A stretch of 64,000 bases of DNA. It comes from Streptantibioticus silvisoli (GTDB lineage: Bacteria > Actinomycetota > Actinomycetes > Streptomycetales > Streptomycetaceae). A program made the translations under genes and the position numbers. A model generated the notes under the pieces. That model was not told the DNA's origin. It did no database searches and saw only the letters and a list, made by a program, of their open reading frames with translations. The stretch is taken from assembly GCF_027947535.2 (NCBI RefSeq), contig NZ_JAAGKO020000038.1:21158-85157 (forward strand), written 5' to 3'. Positions 24,375 through 33,821 of the stretch are shown one piece after another. The first letter of the stretch is position 1; the number at the start of each line of letters is the position of its first letter.

Positions 24375-26084
24375 ATGTCATCACACCCCCTCGCCCCACG
24401 CCGGCTGGCCGCGCTGGCCGCCCTGACGGCGATAGCGGCCGGCGCCGCGGCGTGCGGACCCAAGAGCGAGGACGCGGGCGCGGACGCCACCCCGCACCAG
24501 GGCGGAACGCTGACCATCCTCAACCAGACCCCGCAGACCAAGTTCGACCCGGCGCGCGAGTACACCACCGGCGGCGGCAACATCCCCGGGCTGGTCTTCC
24601 GCAGCCTGACCACCCGGGCGCGCAAGGCGGGCGCGGCGGGCACCGCGGTCGTACCGGACCTGGCCACCGACATCGGCGAGCCGTCGCAGGGCGCCACGGT
24701 GTGGACGTACCACCTCAAGGCGGGCCTGAAGTTCGAGGACGGCACGCCGATCACCAGTGCCGACATCAAGTACGGCGTCGAGCGCTCCTTCGCGCCGCAG
24801 CTGTCCGGCGGCGCGCCCTACCTGCGCGACTGGCTGACCGGCGCGTCCGGCTACCAGGGCCCGTACAAGGACCCCAAGGGGCTGTCGGCGATCACCACGC
24901 CGGACGCGCGGACCGTGGTGTTCCACCTGAACAAGCCCGAGGGCGACTTCCCCTACCTGGCGACGCAGACCCAGTTCACCCCGGTGCCCAAGGCGAAGGA
25001 CACCGGCACGAAGTACCAGGACCACCCGGTCTCCTCCGGCCCGTACGAGGTGGTCAGCAACCAGAACGACGGCACCACGCTGACCTTGAAGCGCAACCCG
25101 TACTGGTCGCAGAAGTCCGACGCCCAGCGGCACGCCTACCCCGACCGGATCGTGGTGGACTCCGGTCTGGACCCGGCCGTCATCGACCAGCGGCTGGCGA
25201 CCGGCAGCGGCGCCGACGCGGACGCGGTCACCACCGACACCAACCTCGGCCCGGCGGAGCTGGCCAAGGTCAACGGCGACAAGGAACTCGCCTCCCGGGT
25301 CGGCACCGGCCACTTCGGCTTCACCAACTACCTGGCGTTCAACCCGAAGGTCAAGCCGTTCGACAACCAGAAGGTGCGCGAGGCGATCGCCTACGCGATC
25401 AACCGCACCTCGGTGGTCAACGCGGCCGGCGGCTCCTCGCTCGCCGAGCCGGCCACCACCTTCCTGCCCAACCAGGCCACGTTCGGCTACACGCCCTACG
25501 ACCCGTTCCCGGCCGGCAGGAGCGGTAACGCGGCGAAGGCCAAGGCGCTGCTGGCGCAGGCCGGCTACCCGCACGGGCTGACCGTCACGCTGACCGCCTC
25601 CACCTCCGACGCCAACCAGGACGGCCCGGCGGTCGCGGCGGCCGTGCAGGACGGGCTGAAGGCGGCCGGCATCACCGTCAAGCTGGTCGGCCTGGAGGAC
25701 GACAAGTACCAGCAGGACATCTACTCGGTGGCCAGCGAGCCGGGGATGTTCCTGTCCGGCTGGGGTGCGGACTGGCCGTCCGGCGGTCCCTTCCTCGCGC
25801 CGATCTTCGACGGCCGGCAGATCGTCAAGGACGGCTACAACTTCAACTCCGCCCAGCTGAACGACCCGTCGGTGAACGCCGAGATCGACCGGATCAACAA
25901 GATCACCGACCACGCGGCCGCCGCGAAGCTGTGGGGGAAGCTGGACCAGCGGATCGGGACGAAGGCGCTGACCGTGCCGCTGTTCCACCCGGTCTACAAG
26001 CGGCTGTACGGCAAGAACGTGCGCAACGTGGTGATCAGCGACTGGACCGGCGTGCTGGACGTCTCGCAGGTCGCCGTCAAGTAA
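24375..26084 (+). CDS. Oligopeptide/dipeptide-type ABC substrate-binding lipoprotein
   Basis: 569 residues of SBP family 5. Signal peptide with a lipobox ending at AAAC (about residue 27), then the family core: GGTLTILNQTPQTKFDPAREY, VWTYHLKAGLKFEDGTPITSADIKYGVERSF, SSGPYEV, LKRNPYW and KVREAIAYAINR. These proteins capture oligopeptides, nickel chelates or other small ligands for import. AAAGG lies before ATG 24375. First gene of a four-gene importer with both permeases and a fused ATPase, all with short gaps or overlaps. Ligand unknown. Confidence 0.92.
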   Translation: MSSHPLAPRRLAALAALTAIAAGAAACGPKSEDAGADATPHQGGTLTILNQTPQTKFDPAREYTTGGGNIPGLVFRSLTTRARKAGAAGTAVVPDLATDIGEPSQGATVWTYHLKAGLKFEDGTPITSADIKYGVERSFAPQLSGGAPYLRDWLTGASGYQGPYKDPKGLSAITTPDARTVVFHLNKPEGDFPYLATQTQFTPVPKAKDTGTKYQDHPVSSGPYEVVSNQNDGTTLTLKRNPYWSQKSDAQRHAYPDRIVVDSGLDPAVIDQRLATGSGADADAVTTDTNLGPAELAKVNGDKELASRVGTGHFGFTNYLAFNPKVKPFDNQKVREAIAYAINRTSVVNAAGGSSLAEPATTFLPNQATFGYTPYDPFPAGRSGNAAKAKALLAQAGYPHGLTVTLTASTSDANQDGPAVAAAVQDGLKAAGITVKLVGLEDDKYQQDIYSVASEPGMFLSGWGADWPSGGPFLAPIFDGRQIVKDGYNFNSAQLNDPSVNAEIDRINKITDHAAAAKLWGKLDQRIGTKALTVPLFHPVYKRLYGKNVRNVVISDWTGVLDVSQVAVK

Positions 26085-26114
26085 CGCCGCCGACTCCCCC
26101 GGAGAGCCCGCCCC

Positions 26115-27113
26115 ATGGCAACCGCCGCACCCGCCCCGCAGGCCGGGACCGCACCGATCGGTGTGGTCCCGGCCTCCGGGGCCCGGCAGGTCTGGCGGCG
26201 GCTGCGCTCACAGCGCGCCGCCGTCACCGCCGCAACCGTCCTCGTCCTGCTGATCCTGATCGCCGTGCTGGCCCCGGTGCTGAGCGCGATCGAGGGCCAG
26301 GACCCCACCACCTACCACGACGCGCTGGTCAACTCCGCCTCCGGCGGGGTGCCGCACGGCTCGCTGGGCGGGATCAGCGGCGTCCACTGGCTGGGCGTGG
26401 AGCCCGGCACCGGCCGCGACCTGTTCGCCCGGCTCGTCTACGGCTCGCAGATCTCGCTGCTGGTGGCCGTCGGCGCCACCGTGGTGCAGGTGGCGGTCGG
26501 CATCGCCGTGGGGCTGGCCGCCGGGCTCGGCAGCCGGCTGCTCGACCAGTTCCTCGGCCACACCACCGATGTGATGATCGCGCTGCCCGGCCTGGTCTTC
26601 GCGATCGCCCTGATGGCGGTGGTGCCCAACTCCTTCCCGCGCCCGCTGCTGCTGATGCTCGTCATCGGCCTGCTCGGCTGGGGCGGCACCGCCCGCGTGG
26701 TGCGGGCCCAGACGCTGTCGCTGAAGGAACTGGACTACGTGGCGGCCGCCCGGCTCGGCGGCTCCTCACCCTGGCGGATCGCCCGCCGCGAACTGCTGCC
26801 GCCGCTGGCCGCGCCGGTCATCACGTACGCGGCGCTGCTGCTGCCGTCCAACGTGGTCTCCGAGGCCGGCCTGTCCTTCCTGGGCGTCGGGGTGCGGCCG
26901 CCGACGTCGTCGTGGGGGCAGATGCTGTCGTCGGCCACCACCTGGTTCCAGGCCGACCCGATGTACGTCCTGCTGCCGGCCGCGCTGCTGTTCGTCACCA
27001 CGCTGGCGTTCACCGTCTTCGGCGACGCGCTGCGCACCGCGCTGGACCCGCGGGCCGCCTCCCGGCTGCGGGTGGGCGTCCGGCGGCGCCGCACGAAGGA
27101 GGAGACCGCGTGA
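26115..27113 (+). CDS. DppC/OppC-type ABC permease
   Basis: 332 residues. About 40 residues of N-terminal tail, one helix, a large extracytoplasmic loop (including HWLGVEPGTGRDLFARLVYGSQISLLV, the DppC hallmark HxLGTDxxGRDxxSR variant) and five more helices with the EAA loop VAAARLGGSSPWRIARRELLPP. GLSFLGVGVRPPTSSWGQML is the conserved C-terminal motif. GGAGAG precedes ATG 26115. It overlaps the next permease by GTGA. Confidence 0.93.
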   Translation: MATAAPAPQAGTAPIGVVPASGARQVWRRLRSQRAAVTAATVLVLLILIAVLAPVLSAIEGQDPTTYHDALVNSASGGVPHGSLGGISGVHWLGVEPGTGRDLFARLVYGSQISLLVAVGATVVQVAVGIAVGLAAGLGSRLLDQFLGHTTDVMIALPGLVFAIALMAVVPNSFPRPLLLMLVIGLLGWGGTARVVRAQTLSLKELDYVAAARLGGSSPWRIARRELLPPLAAPVITYAALLLPSNVVSEAGLSFLGVGVRPPTSSWGQMLSSATTWFQADPMYVLLPAALLFVTTLAFTVFGDALRTALDPRAASRLRVGVRRRRTKEETA

Positions 27114-28099
27114 GCGGGTACGTACTGCGGCGGCTGGCCGGCATGGTCGCGGTGCTGCTGGTGCTGTCGGTGGTGATCTACGCGGCGTTCTACATCGCGC
27201 CCGGCGACCCGGCGCAGATCGCCTGCGGCCTCAAGTGCAGCCCCGCGCAGGTCGCGCAGGTGCGCGAGCAACTGGGCCTGGCCGACCCGGTGTACGTGCA
27301 GTACGCCCATTTCCTGGGCGGCATCGTCGCCGGCCGCGACTTCAGCACCGGCACCGCGGTCATGCACTGCCACGCGCCGTGCCTGGGCATCTCCTACCGC
27401 AGCGGCGAGCAGGTCACCTCGATGATCCTCCAGCGGCTGCCGGTCACCGGCTCGCTGGCGCTCGGCGGCATGGTGCTGTGGCTGCTGCTGGGGGTGGGCA
27501 CCGGCCTGCTGTCCGCGCTGCGCCGCGGCCGGCCAACCGAACGGGCGCTGACCGGCCTGACGATGGCCGGCAACGCGGTCCCGGTCTTCGTCATCGGCCT
27601 GATGCTGCTCATCGTCTTCTGCTCCACGCTCCAGTGGCTGCCGTTCCCCAGCTACGTGCCGCTCACCAGCGATCCGCAGGCGTGGTTCTGGGGGCTGCTG
27701 CTGCCGTGGGTGTCGCTGGCGGTGGTGGAGTCGGCCAAGTACGCCCGGCTGACCCGCTCGTCGATGCTGGAGACGCTGGCCGAGGACCACATCCGCACCT
27801 TCCGCGCCTACGGGGTGAGCGAACGGCGGCTGGTGACCCGGCACGCGCTGCGCGCCGCGCTGACGCCGGTGATCGCGCTCAGCGCGCTGGACCTGGGCAC
27901 CATGTTCGGCTCCGCGGTGCTCACCGAGTCGCTGTTCGGCCTGCCGGGACTGGGCAAGATGCTGGTCTCCTCGGTGGCCGTGGTGGACCTGCCGGTGGTG
28001 GTCGGCGTCGTGATGGTCACCGGTTTCTGCGTCGTCCTCGCCAATGCCGCCGCCGACGTGCTGTACGCGGTGGCCGACCGAAGGGTGGTCCTGTCGTGA
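27110..28099 (+). CDS. DppB/OppB-type ABC permease
   Basis: 329 residues. GTG 27110 overlaps the preceding stop and has GGAGGAG upstream. First helix VLRRLAGMVAVLLVLSVVIYA, then the family segment APGDPAQIACG, the EEHIRTFRAYGVSERRLV-type EAA loop (AEDHIRTFRAYG) and FGLPGLGKMLVSSV. An insertion with four Cys (IACGLKC and MHCHAPCLG) in the first extracytoplasmic loop is not typical of Dpp permeases and may form disulfides or bind metal. Pairs with the DppC-like permease. Confidence 0.92.
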   Translation: MSGYVLRRLAGMVAVLLVLSVVIYAAFYIAPGDPAQIACGLKCSPAQVAQVREQLGLADPVYVQYAHFLGGIVAGRDFSTGTAVMHCHAPCLGISYRSGEQVTSMILQRLPVTGSLALGGMVLWLLLGVGTGLLSALRRGRPTERALTGLTMAGNAVPVFVIGLMLLIVFCSTLQWLPFPSYVPLTSDPQAWFWGLLLPWVSLAVVESAKYARLTRSSMLETLAEDHIRTFRAYGVSERRLVTRHALRAALTPVIALSALDLGTMFGSAVLTESLFGLPGLGKMLVSSVAVVDLPVVVGVVMVTGFCVVLANAAADVLYAVADRRVVLS

Positions 28100-30045
28100 G
28101 CACGACCGGCAACGGTCCGCTGGTCCGCGTCGAGGGCCTGACCGTCGACTTCCCGGTGGGCGACGGCGTCGTCCGGGCCGTCGACGGACTGGACTTCACG
28201 CTGGGCGCCGGCGAGGCACTCGGCATCGTCGGCGAGTCCGGCTCAGGCAAGAGCACGGTGGCGTACGCGCTGCTGGGCCTGCACAGCGGCACCGGGGCGC
28301 GTACCGGCGGTACGGCCACCGTGGCCGGCGTCGACGCGCTGCGGGCCGGCGGCGACGACCTGCGGCGGCTGCGCGGGGAACTGGCGGCAATGGTCTTCCA
28401 GGACCCGCTGTCCGCGCTGGACCCGTACTTCGCCATCGGCGACCAGATCGCGGAGGTCGTGCGGGCGCACCGGCGCGTGTCGCGGCGGGCGGCGCGGGCC
28501 CGCGCGGTCGAGGTGCTGGACCGGGTGCGCATCCCGGACGCCGCCCGGCGCTCCCGGTCGCGGCCGCACGAGTTCTCCGGCGGCATGCGGCAGCGCGCCC
28601 TCATCGCGATGGCGCTGGCCTGCGAGCCGCGGCTGATCGTGGCCGACGAGCCGACGACGGCCCTCGACGTCACCGTGCAGGCGCAGATCCTCGACCTGCT
28701 GCACGAGGTGCGCGCCGACACCGGCGCCGGCCTGCTGCTGGTCACCCACGACCTCGGCGTGGTGGCCGGCAGCGTGGACCACGTCCTGGTGATGAAGGAC
28801 GGCCGTGCGGTCGAACGCGGCCCGGTCACCCAGGTGCTGACCGCACCGCGCGGCGACTACGCGAAGGCTCTGCTGTCGGCGGTACCGCGGCTGGACGGAG
28901 AGGTCGCGCCGGGCGGTGCGGTCGCGCCGGGCGCTCAGGTGGCCGGCGGTGCGGTGGCGCCGGACGGTGCGGTGGCGCCAGGCGGCGCGGTCGAGCCGGA
29001 CGGGGAGGTCGCGCCGGGCGGTGCGGTCGCGCCGGGCGCTCAGGTGGCCGGCGGTGCGGTGGCACCAGGCGGTGCGGTCGAGCAGGACGGTGCGATCGCA
29101 CCGGGCGGTGCGGTCTCCGGCTCCGGCTCCGGCTCCGGCGGTGCGGTCTCCGGCTCCGGCGCGGAACGGGTGCCGGCGGCGCGGGACGGGGGGACGGGAC
29201 CGGGCGGGGGCGGTGAGCCGTTGCTCGAAGTCGTCGACCTGCGGCGGGAGTTCGGGCGGCGCGGGGCTGTGGTGCACGCGGTGGACGGGGTGTCGCTGAC
29301 CGTCGGCCGCGGGGAGACGCTGGGGGTGGTCGGGGAGTCCGGCAGCGGCAAGACCACGCTCGGGCGGATGCTGGTGCGGCTGCTGGAGCCGACCTCGGGC
29401 GTGCTGCGGTTCGAGGGCCGCGACATCGGCGGGCTGCGCGAGCGTGAACTTCGGCCGCTGCGGGGCGCGTTGCAGATGGTCTTCCAGGACCCGGTCTCCT
29501 CGCTCAACCCGCGCCGCAGCATCGGGGAGTCGATCGCCGATCCGCTGCGGGCGCTGAACCGTTCGATGACGGACCGTCAGGTGCGGTCCCGGGTGGAGTC
29601 GTTGCTGGACCGGGTCGGGCTCGACCCGCAGTGGTACCACCGCTATCCGCACGAGTTCAGCGGTGGGCAGCGCCAACGGGTCGGCATCGCGCGGGCGTTG
29701 GCGCCGAAGCCGCGGCTGGTGGTGTGCGACGAGCCGGTCTCCGCGCTCGACGTCACCACGCAGGCCCATGTGGTGGAGCTGCTGGACGAGTTGCGCCGCG
29801 ATCTGGGCCTGTCGCTGGTCTTCATCGCGCACGACCTGGCCGTGGTGCGCCAGGTCAGCGACCGGGTGGCCGTCATGCGGGCCGGGCGGATCGTGGAGGA
29901 GGGACCGGCCGAACGCGTCTACCGCTCCCCCCAGCACCCGTACACCCGCCAGCTCCTGGACGCCGTGCCGGTGCTGGACCCGGCGGGGGCGGCCGACCGG
30001 CGCGCCGCCCGGCGCGAGGCGGCGGCGACCGCGGCGGCCCGGTAG
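28096..30045 (+). CDS. Fused dual ABC ATPase (DppD-DppF) with elastin-like linker
   Basis: 649 residues. The first ATPase (about 1-265) has Walker [10 protein letters not shown], signature FSGGMRQRA and Walker [12 protein letters not shown]; the second (about 373-649) has [18 protein letters not shown] and [11 protein letters not shown] plus the [10 protein letters not shown] tail typical of oligopeptide ATPases. Residues about 267-372 form a flexible linker built of [14 protein letters not shown] units, followed by SGSGSGSGG. Two-domain fusions of DppD and DppF are common in actinobacteria, but such a repetitive linker is not. GTG 28096 overlaps the permease stop (GTGA). It powers the importer encoded just upstream. 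Confidence 0.93.
   Translation: MSTTGNGPLVRVEGLTVDFPVGDGVVRAVDGLDFTLGAGEALGIVGESGSGKSTVAYALLGLHSGTGARTGGTATVAGVDALRAGGDDLRRLRGELAAMVFQDPLSALDPYFAIGDQIAEVVRAHRRVSRRAARARAVEVLDRVRIPDAARRSRSRPHEFSGGMRQRALIAMALACEPRLIVADEPTTALDVTVQAQILDLLHEVRADTGAGLLLVTHDLGVVAGSVDHVLVMKDGRAVERGPVTQVLTAPRGDYAKALLSAVPRLDGEVAPGGAVAPGAQVAGGAVAPDGAVAPGGAVEPDGEVAPGGAVAPGAQVAGGAVAPGGAVEQDGAIAPGGAVSGSGSGSGGAVSGSGAERVPAARDGGTGPGGGGEPLLEVVDLRREFGRRGAVVHAVDGVSLTVGRGETLGVVGESGSGKTTLGRMLVRLLEPTSGVLRFEGRDIGGLRERELRPLRGALQMVFQDPVSSLNPRRSIGESIADPLRALNRSMTDRQVRSRVESLLDRVGLDPQWYHRYPHEFSGGQRQRVGIARALAPKPRLVVCDEPVSALDVTTQAHVVELLDELRRDLGLSLVFIAHDLAVVRQVSDRVAVMRAGRIVEEGPAERVYRSPQHPYTRQLLDAVPVLDPAGAADRRAARREAAATAAAR
28892..29163 (+). 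repeat. In-frame GGTGCGGT-type repeat coding the linker
   Basis: Short units around GGCGGTGCGGT are repeated; a 58-base stretch at 28901-28958 recurs without change at 29006-29063 (period 105), showing a recent duplication of 35 codons. All changes keep the reading frame. Confidence 0.85.
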
Positions 30046-30083
30046 CCGTGCGGGGCCGGCGCCCCGGCGCGTACGCGTCCGCC

Positions 30084-30122
30084 CGCCCCGGTCCACCGCC
30101 TCACCGGCGGTGGGCCGGGGCG
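30084..30122 (+). terminator. Terminator after the oligopeptide ABC operon
   Basis: A 17-base stem (30084-30100 with 30106-30122, a single G-U pair) closes on a TCACC loop and is followed by CGAGATTTTA. Confidence 0.88.
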
Positions 30123-30193
30123 CGAGATTTTACCGACGCGGCTCTGGCGAACGTTTGCTACTGGCCCGTAACTTCACAGGTGCCGACGGAGTT

Positions 30194-30207
30194 GTGACCC
30201 GCGTCAC
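30194..30207 (+). promoter_or_regulatory. Inverted repeat in the lipase leader
   Basis: GTGAC-CCGC-GTCAC lies 47 bases upstream of the lipase ATG in an otherwise gene-free gap and could be an operator. The region just upstream (30123-30180) is relatively A/T-rich and probably holds the promoter. Confidence 0.35.
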
Positions 30208-30253
30208 CACGGTAGCCGTCGTGCGTGCCCTCTTTGGCCTGCGAGGAGATCAG

Positions 30254-31120
30254 ATGAAGCTGCCTTCCGGACGACGACGCCGCGCGCTGGCGCTGCTTCC
30301 CGCACTCGCCCTCGCCGCGGGGGCCCTGCTGGCCACGCCCGCGTCGGCCAGTGCCGCCACTCCCACGTCCGGCTGGAACGACTACTCCTGCAAGCCGTCG
30401 GCCGCGCACCCGAACCCGGTGGTGCTGGTGCACGGCACGTTCGCCAACGGGACCGACAACTGGCTGGTCCTGGCGCCCTACCTGGAGTCGCGCGGCTACT
30501 GCGTCTTCTCCTTCGACTACGGGCAGTTGACGCCGGTCGGCCTGATCGACGGGCTCGGCCCGATCGCGGACTCCGCCCAGCAGTTGTCGACCGAGGTCGA
30601 CAAGGTGCTGGCGGCCACCGGCGCGGCCAAGGTGGACATCGTCGGCCACTCGCAGGGCGGCATGATGCCGCGCTACTACCTGAAGTTCCTCGGCGGCGCC
30701 GCCAAGACCAACGCCATGGTGGGCATCGCCCCCGACAACCACGGCACCACGCTGGACGGCCTGGAGTCGATCATCCCGTACTTCCCCGGCGCGGAGGACT
30801 TCATCGGCGCGGTGACCCCGGGGCTGACCGACCAGCTGGCCGGCTCGGCGTTCCTGACCAAGCTCAACGCGGGCGGCGACACGGTCCCCGGCGTGCACTA
30901 CACGGTGATCGCCACCAAGTACGACGAGGTCGTCACGCCGTACCAGTCGGAGTTCCTCACCGGCCCCGACGTGCACAACGTCCTGTTGCAGAACCTGTGT
31001 TCGGTCGACCTGTCGGAGCACGTGCTGATCGGCACCACCGACCTCATCGCCTTCCACGAGGTCGCCAACGCCCTCGACCCGGCGCACGCCACGCAGACCA
31101 CCTGCGCCGACGCGTTCTGA
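30254..31120 (+). CDS. Secreted class-2 lipase (alpha/beta hydrolase)
   Basis: 288 residues. A signal peptide (RRRRALALLPALALAAGALL, cleavage near ASA-AT) precedes an alpha/beta-hydrolase domain: oxyanion segment VVLVHGTFANGTDNW, nucleophile elbow VGHSQGGMMPRYYL, acid candidate in ATKYDEVVTPY and catalytic His in LSEHVLIGT. Four Cys in the mature part probably form disulfides. This matches secreted triacylglycerol lipases/esterases of the Lipase_2 type in Streptomyces and Propionibacterium. GAGGAGA precedes ATG 30254. Stand-alone gene between two terminators. Confidence 0.9.
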   Translation: MKLPSGRRRRALALLPALALAAGALLATPASASAATPTSGWNDYSCKPSAAHPNPVVLVHGTFANGTDNWLVLAPYLESRGYCVFSFDYGQLTPVGLIDGLGPIADSAQQLSTEVDKVLAATGAAKVDIVGHSQGGMMPRYYLKFLGGAAKTNAMVGIAPDNHGTTLDGLESIIPYFPGAEDFIGAVTPGLTDQLAGSAFLTKLNAGGDTVPGVHYTVIATKYDEVVTPYQSEFLTGPDVHNVLLQNLCSVDLSEHVLIGTTDLIAFHEVANALDPAHATQTTCADAF

Positions 31121-31126
31121 CCCGCC

Positions 31127-31167
31127 CCGCCCCCGGCGTGCCCGCGTCCGCGGCGCGCCGGGGGCGG
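31127..31167. terminator. Bidirectional terminator between lipase and antiporter
   Basis: Fifteen-base stem (31127-31141 with 31153-31167, one G-U pair) around an 11-base loop between convergent genes. Confidence 0.82.
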
Positions 31168-31176
31168 CGGGGGCCT

Positions 31177-32454
31177 TCAGTGCTCCGGTACCGCCACGGC
31201 GACCGCCCGGGGCAGCGGGTCCGGGTCGGGGGGCGCCGGGAAGCGCCGGTCGAGCCAGGCCAGGACCGGGGTGGTCATGATGGTGGTGACCAGCGCGACC
31301 AGCACCAGCGCGGTGAACAATGCGTGGTTGACGATGCCGGCCTGGAGTCCGACGTTGAGGGCGATCAGCTGCATCAGGCCGCGGGCGTTCATCAGCGCGC
31401 CGAGCCGCACCGCGACCGCCTGCGGTTCACCGCGCAGCCGGGCCGCCGCCCAGCAGCCGCCGAACTTGCCGGCCACGGCGGCGATCACCGCGAGCAGCGA
31501 GAAGACCAGCAGGGCGGGGTCGCCGAGCAGCGCGAAGCGGGTGTTGAGGCCGGAGTAGACGAAGAACATCGGCAGGAACAGCACCCGGGCGCTGGTGGAG
31601 GCGGTGGCCACCACGCGTTCGGCGGCCGGACCGCGCGGCATCACCATGCCGACGCAGAACGCGCCGAAGACCGCGAACAGCCCGATGGTGTCGGTGAACC
31701 ACGCGGCGCCGAACAGCGCGGCGGCGGCGACCAGCAGCCGGACCTCGTCGTTGAGGCGCGGGTGGTCCATGACCCGGGCCAGCAGCGGCCGCAGGACGTA
31801 GTAGGTGACCAGCGCGAACACCGCGGCACCGCCGACCGCTTCGAGCAGCGGGCGCAGCCGGCCGGCGGCGACGCTCAGCACCGCCGCCAGCAGGCACCAG
31901 GCCACCACGTCGTCCAGCGCGCCGCCGGCCAGCGCCAGTGAGCCGTAGCGGCTGCCGGACAGGCCGCGTTCGGTGATGATGCGGGCCAGCATCGGGAAGG
32001 CGGTGATGGCCAGCGCCACCCCGACGAAGCCGGCCGACACCCCCAGCGGGACACCGGGGGCGAACACCCCGACGTGGCCGTGGGCCAGCACCGTCAGCCC
32101 CGCGCCCAGGACCAGCGGGACCACGATGCCGGCCGCCGACAGCGCGGCGGCGGTGCCGGCCAGTTTGCCGTTGACGTAGGAGCGGAACTCGTGGCCGGCC
32201 TGGAACATGAAGGCGACCAGGCCGATCTGCCCGACGACGTAGAGCACCGGGCGCAGGCTGTCGGGGAACAGCGCGTGTTCGGCGCCGGGGGCGACCAGGC
32301 CGAGCAGCGACGGGCCGAGCAGGACGCCGGCCACCATCTCGCCGACCACCGGCGGCTGCGCGGCGAACGACAGCAGCCGGGCGACCAGCCGGCACACCAC
32401 GAGGATGACCACGGCGGCGGCGAAGAAGGCGGGGGCCAGTTGGGTGGCGGTCAT
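31177..32454 (-). CDS. CPA2-family cation/proton antiporter
   Basis: About 425 residues and 12-13 predicted membrane helices. PPVVGEMVAGVLLGPSLLG is the signature of Kef/NapA-type CPA2 antiporters, and GGALDDVVAWCLLA carries the paired Asp residues of the electrogenic Na+(K+)/H+ exchange site. There is no C-terminal RCK/TrkA domain and the tail is short. ATG 32454 overlaps the stop of the P450 gene (ATGA), making this the last gene of a four-gene operon with a FOXRED2-like flavoprotein, an FMN hydroxyacid oxidase and the P450. Such antiporters also appear in biosynthetic clusters as exporters or pH-homeostasis genes; the ion or substrate here is unknown. Confidence 0.87.
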   Translation of the reverse strand: MTATQLAPAFFAAAVVILVVCRLVARLLSFAAQPPVVGEMVAGVLLGPSLLGLVAPGAEHALFPDSLRPVLYVVGQIGLVAFMFQAGHEFRSYVNGKLAGTAAALSAAGIVVPLVLGAGLTVLAHGHVGVFAPGVPLGVSAGFVGVALAITAFPMLARIITERGLSGSRYGSLALAGGALDDVVAWCLLAAVLSVAAGRLRPLLEAVGGAAVFALVTYYVLRPLLARVMDHPRLNDEVRLLVAAAALFGAAWFTDTIGLFAVFGAFCVGMVMPRGPAAERVVATASTSARVLFLPMFFVYSGLNTRFALLGDPALLVFSLLAVIAAVAGKFGGCWAAARLRGEPQAVAVRLGALMNARGLMQLIALNVGLQAGIVNHALFTALVLVALVTTIMTTPVLAWLDRRFPAPPDPDPLPRAVAVAVPEH

Positions 32455-33821
32455 CGGGCGGCCTCCGCCGTCTCGAAGTAGCGGCGGCACAGGGCCTGCC
32501 GGCGGGCGTCCCACACCATGTAGCTGCCGAGGGCGAGTTGCACCAGGCTGCGCCAGACGTCCTCCCAGCGGTCCCGGACGCGCATCAGCGCCAGCCGCAG
32601 CACCGGCCGGCCGCCGCGGGCACCGGCGGCCGGGCGGGGCACCAGCAGGCAGGGGGCGCGGTTGGGCAGCGAACGGGCGTGTCCGGCCGACGACATGGGC
32701 TCGAAGCGGCGCAGCACCTCCTCGGCGGCGACCCGCATGGTCAGCGGGGCGATGCCGCGCGCCGGGCAGGGCCGGTTGGCGCTGACCCCGAACGGGATGT
32801 GCGGGATGTCGCGGGCGGTGGCGCGCAGCCAGCGGTCCGGGTCGAAGCGGTCGCCGTCCGGCACGTCGTGCTGGTAGTCGGCGTAGTTGAACAGCAGCAC
32901 GGAGCCGGCCGGGATGGCTGCCGCGCCGTCCAGCACGATGTCCGCGGAGGTGACGCGGTGGGCGATGCCGAACAGCGGCCAGACCCGCAGCGTCTCCTCC
33001 ACGACCCGGTCGAGGTAGCCGGTGCCGGGCGGGTCCTGGGTCAACCGGTGGCGTACGCCGGGGTGTTCGGCGATGACCAGCAGCAGGTGGGCCATGGCCT
33101 CGGACATCTGCACGACGGCGGTGTTGAAGAAGGTGCCCTGGAGGTAGTAGGCCTGTTCGCGCTCGGTGAGGGTGTCGGGCAGCCCGGCCGGGGCGTCGCC
33201 GCGGCGGATGCGGTCCAGCAGGTACTCGGTGAGCCGGTCGCGGCGGTCCATGTGCCGCAGGCCGGTGCACTTCAGGGCGCTGACCACGTCGTCGGCGTTG
33301 CCGACGATGAGGTCGCGGGCGGCGCGCGGGCACGGTTCGCCGAAGACGAGTTCGTAGTAGACCTCGGCCCAGACCGGCATCATCAGGTCGCGCAGCCGGA
33401 CCGCGCCGGTGGCGGTGGCGGGCCGTTCGTCCAGGACGTGGCCGGTGCAGCGGGCGACCAGTTCGCTCCACTCGTCCTTGCGGGCGCCGGTGAGCAGCCG
33501 CCGGGTGACCCGGGCGACCTGGTCGTAGCGCGGTCCGGGTTCGAGGTGTTCCTGGTGGACCTCGGGTCCGGGGGCCAGCCAGTACCAGAACAGGTCCGAC
33601 AGCGCGGCGCCCTTGCTGCGGCCGTTGGCGGCCGGGTGGCCGTACAGGCGGGTGAACGACTCGGTGCCGACCAGCCGGCCGGGCACCGCGATGCCCTCCT
33701 CGCCGTTGACGAGGTCGAAGATGCGCACCCGCAGCGCGACGACGGCGGTCGGCAGCCAGTACGGCAGGGTGGCGGCGACCGCGAGGGCGGCCACGGCGAC
33801 CGCCCAGAGCGCGGGCGTCAT
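32451..33821 (-). CDS. Atypical membrane-anchored cytochrome P450
   Basis: About 456 residues. An N-terminal hydrophobic helix (ALWAVAVAALAVAATLPYWL) anchors it, unlike most bacterial P450s. K-helix ETLR gives Glu276 and Arg279; the heme ligand is Cys352 in PFGVSANRPCPARG. The I-helix (GTFFNTAVVQMSEAMAH) has no acid-alcohol pair: the positions usually Asp/Glu-Thr are Val-Gln. P450s lacking this pair often do not use the normal O2-activation route (peroxygenases, isomerases, NO-related enzymes). About 65 residues follow the heme domain and contain a further amphipathic helix. It overlaps both neighbours by ATGA. Substrate unknown. Confidence 0.85.
   Translation of the reverse strand: MTPALWAVAVAALAVAATLPYWLPTAVVALRVRIFDLVNGEEGIAVPGRLVGTESFTRLYGHPAANGRSKGAALSDLFWYWLAPGPEVHQEHLEPGPRYDQVARVTRRLLTGARKDEWSELVARCTGHVLDERPATATGAVRLRDLMMPVWAEVYYELVFGEPCPRAARDLIVGNADDVVSALKCTGLRHMDRRDRLTEYLLDRIRRGDAPAGLPDTLTEREQAYYLQGTFFNTAVVQMSEAMAHLLLVIAEHPGVRHRLTQDPPGTGYLDRVVEETLRVWPLFGIAHRVTSADIVLDGAAAIPAGSVLLFNYADYQHDVPDGDRFDPDRWLRATARDIPHIPFGVSANRPCPARGIAPLTMRVAAEEVLRRFEPMSSAGHARSLPNRAPCLLVPRPAAGARGGRPVLRLALMRVRDRWEDVWRSLVQLALGSYMVWDARRQALCRRYFETAEAAR

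Noticed and set aside
32451..33821. P450 as a TxtE-type nitrating enzyme
   Set aside because: TxtE is a soluble protein of about 400 residues; this one has a membrane anchor and a different I-helix. The NOS neighbourhood alone is not enough to call it nitrating.
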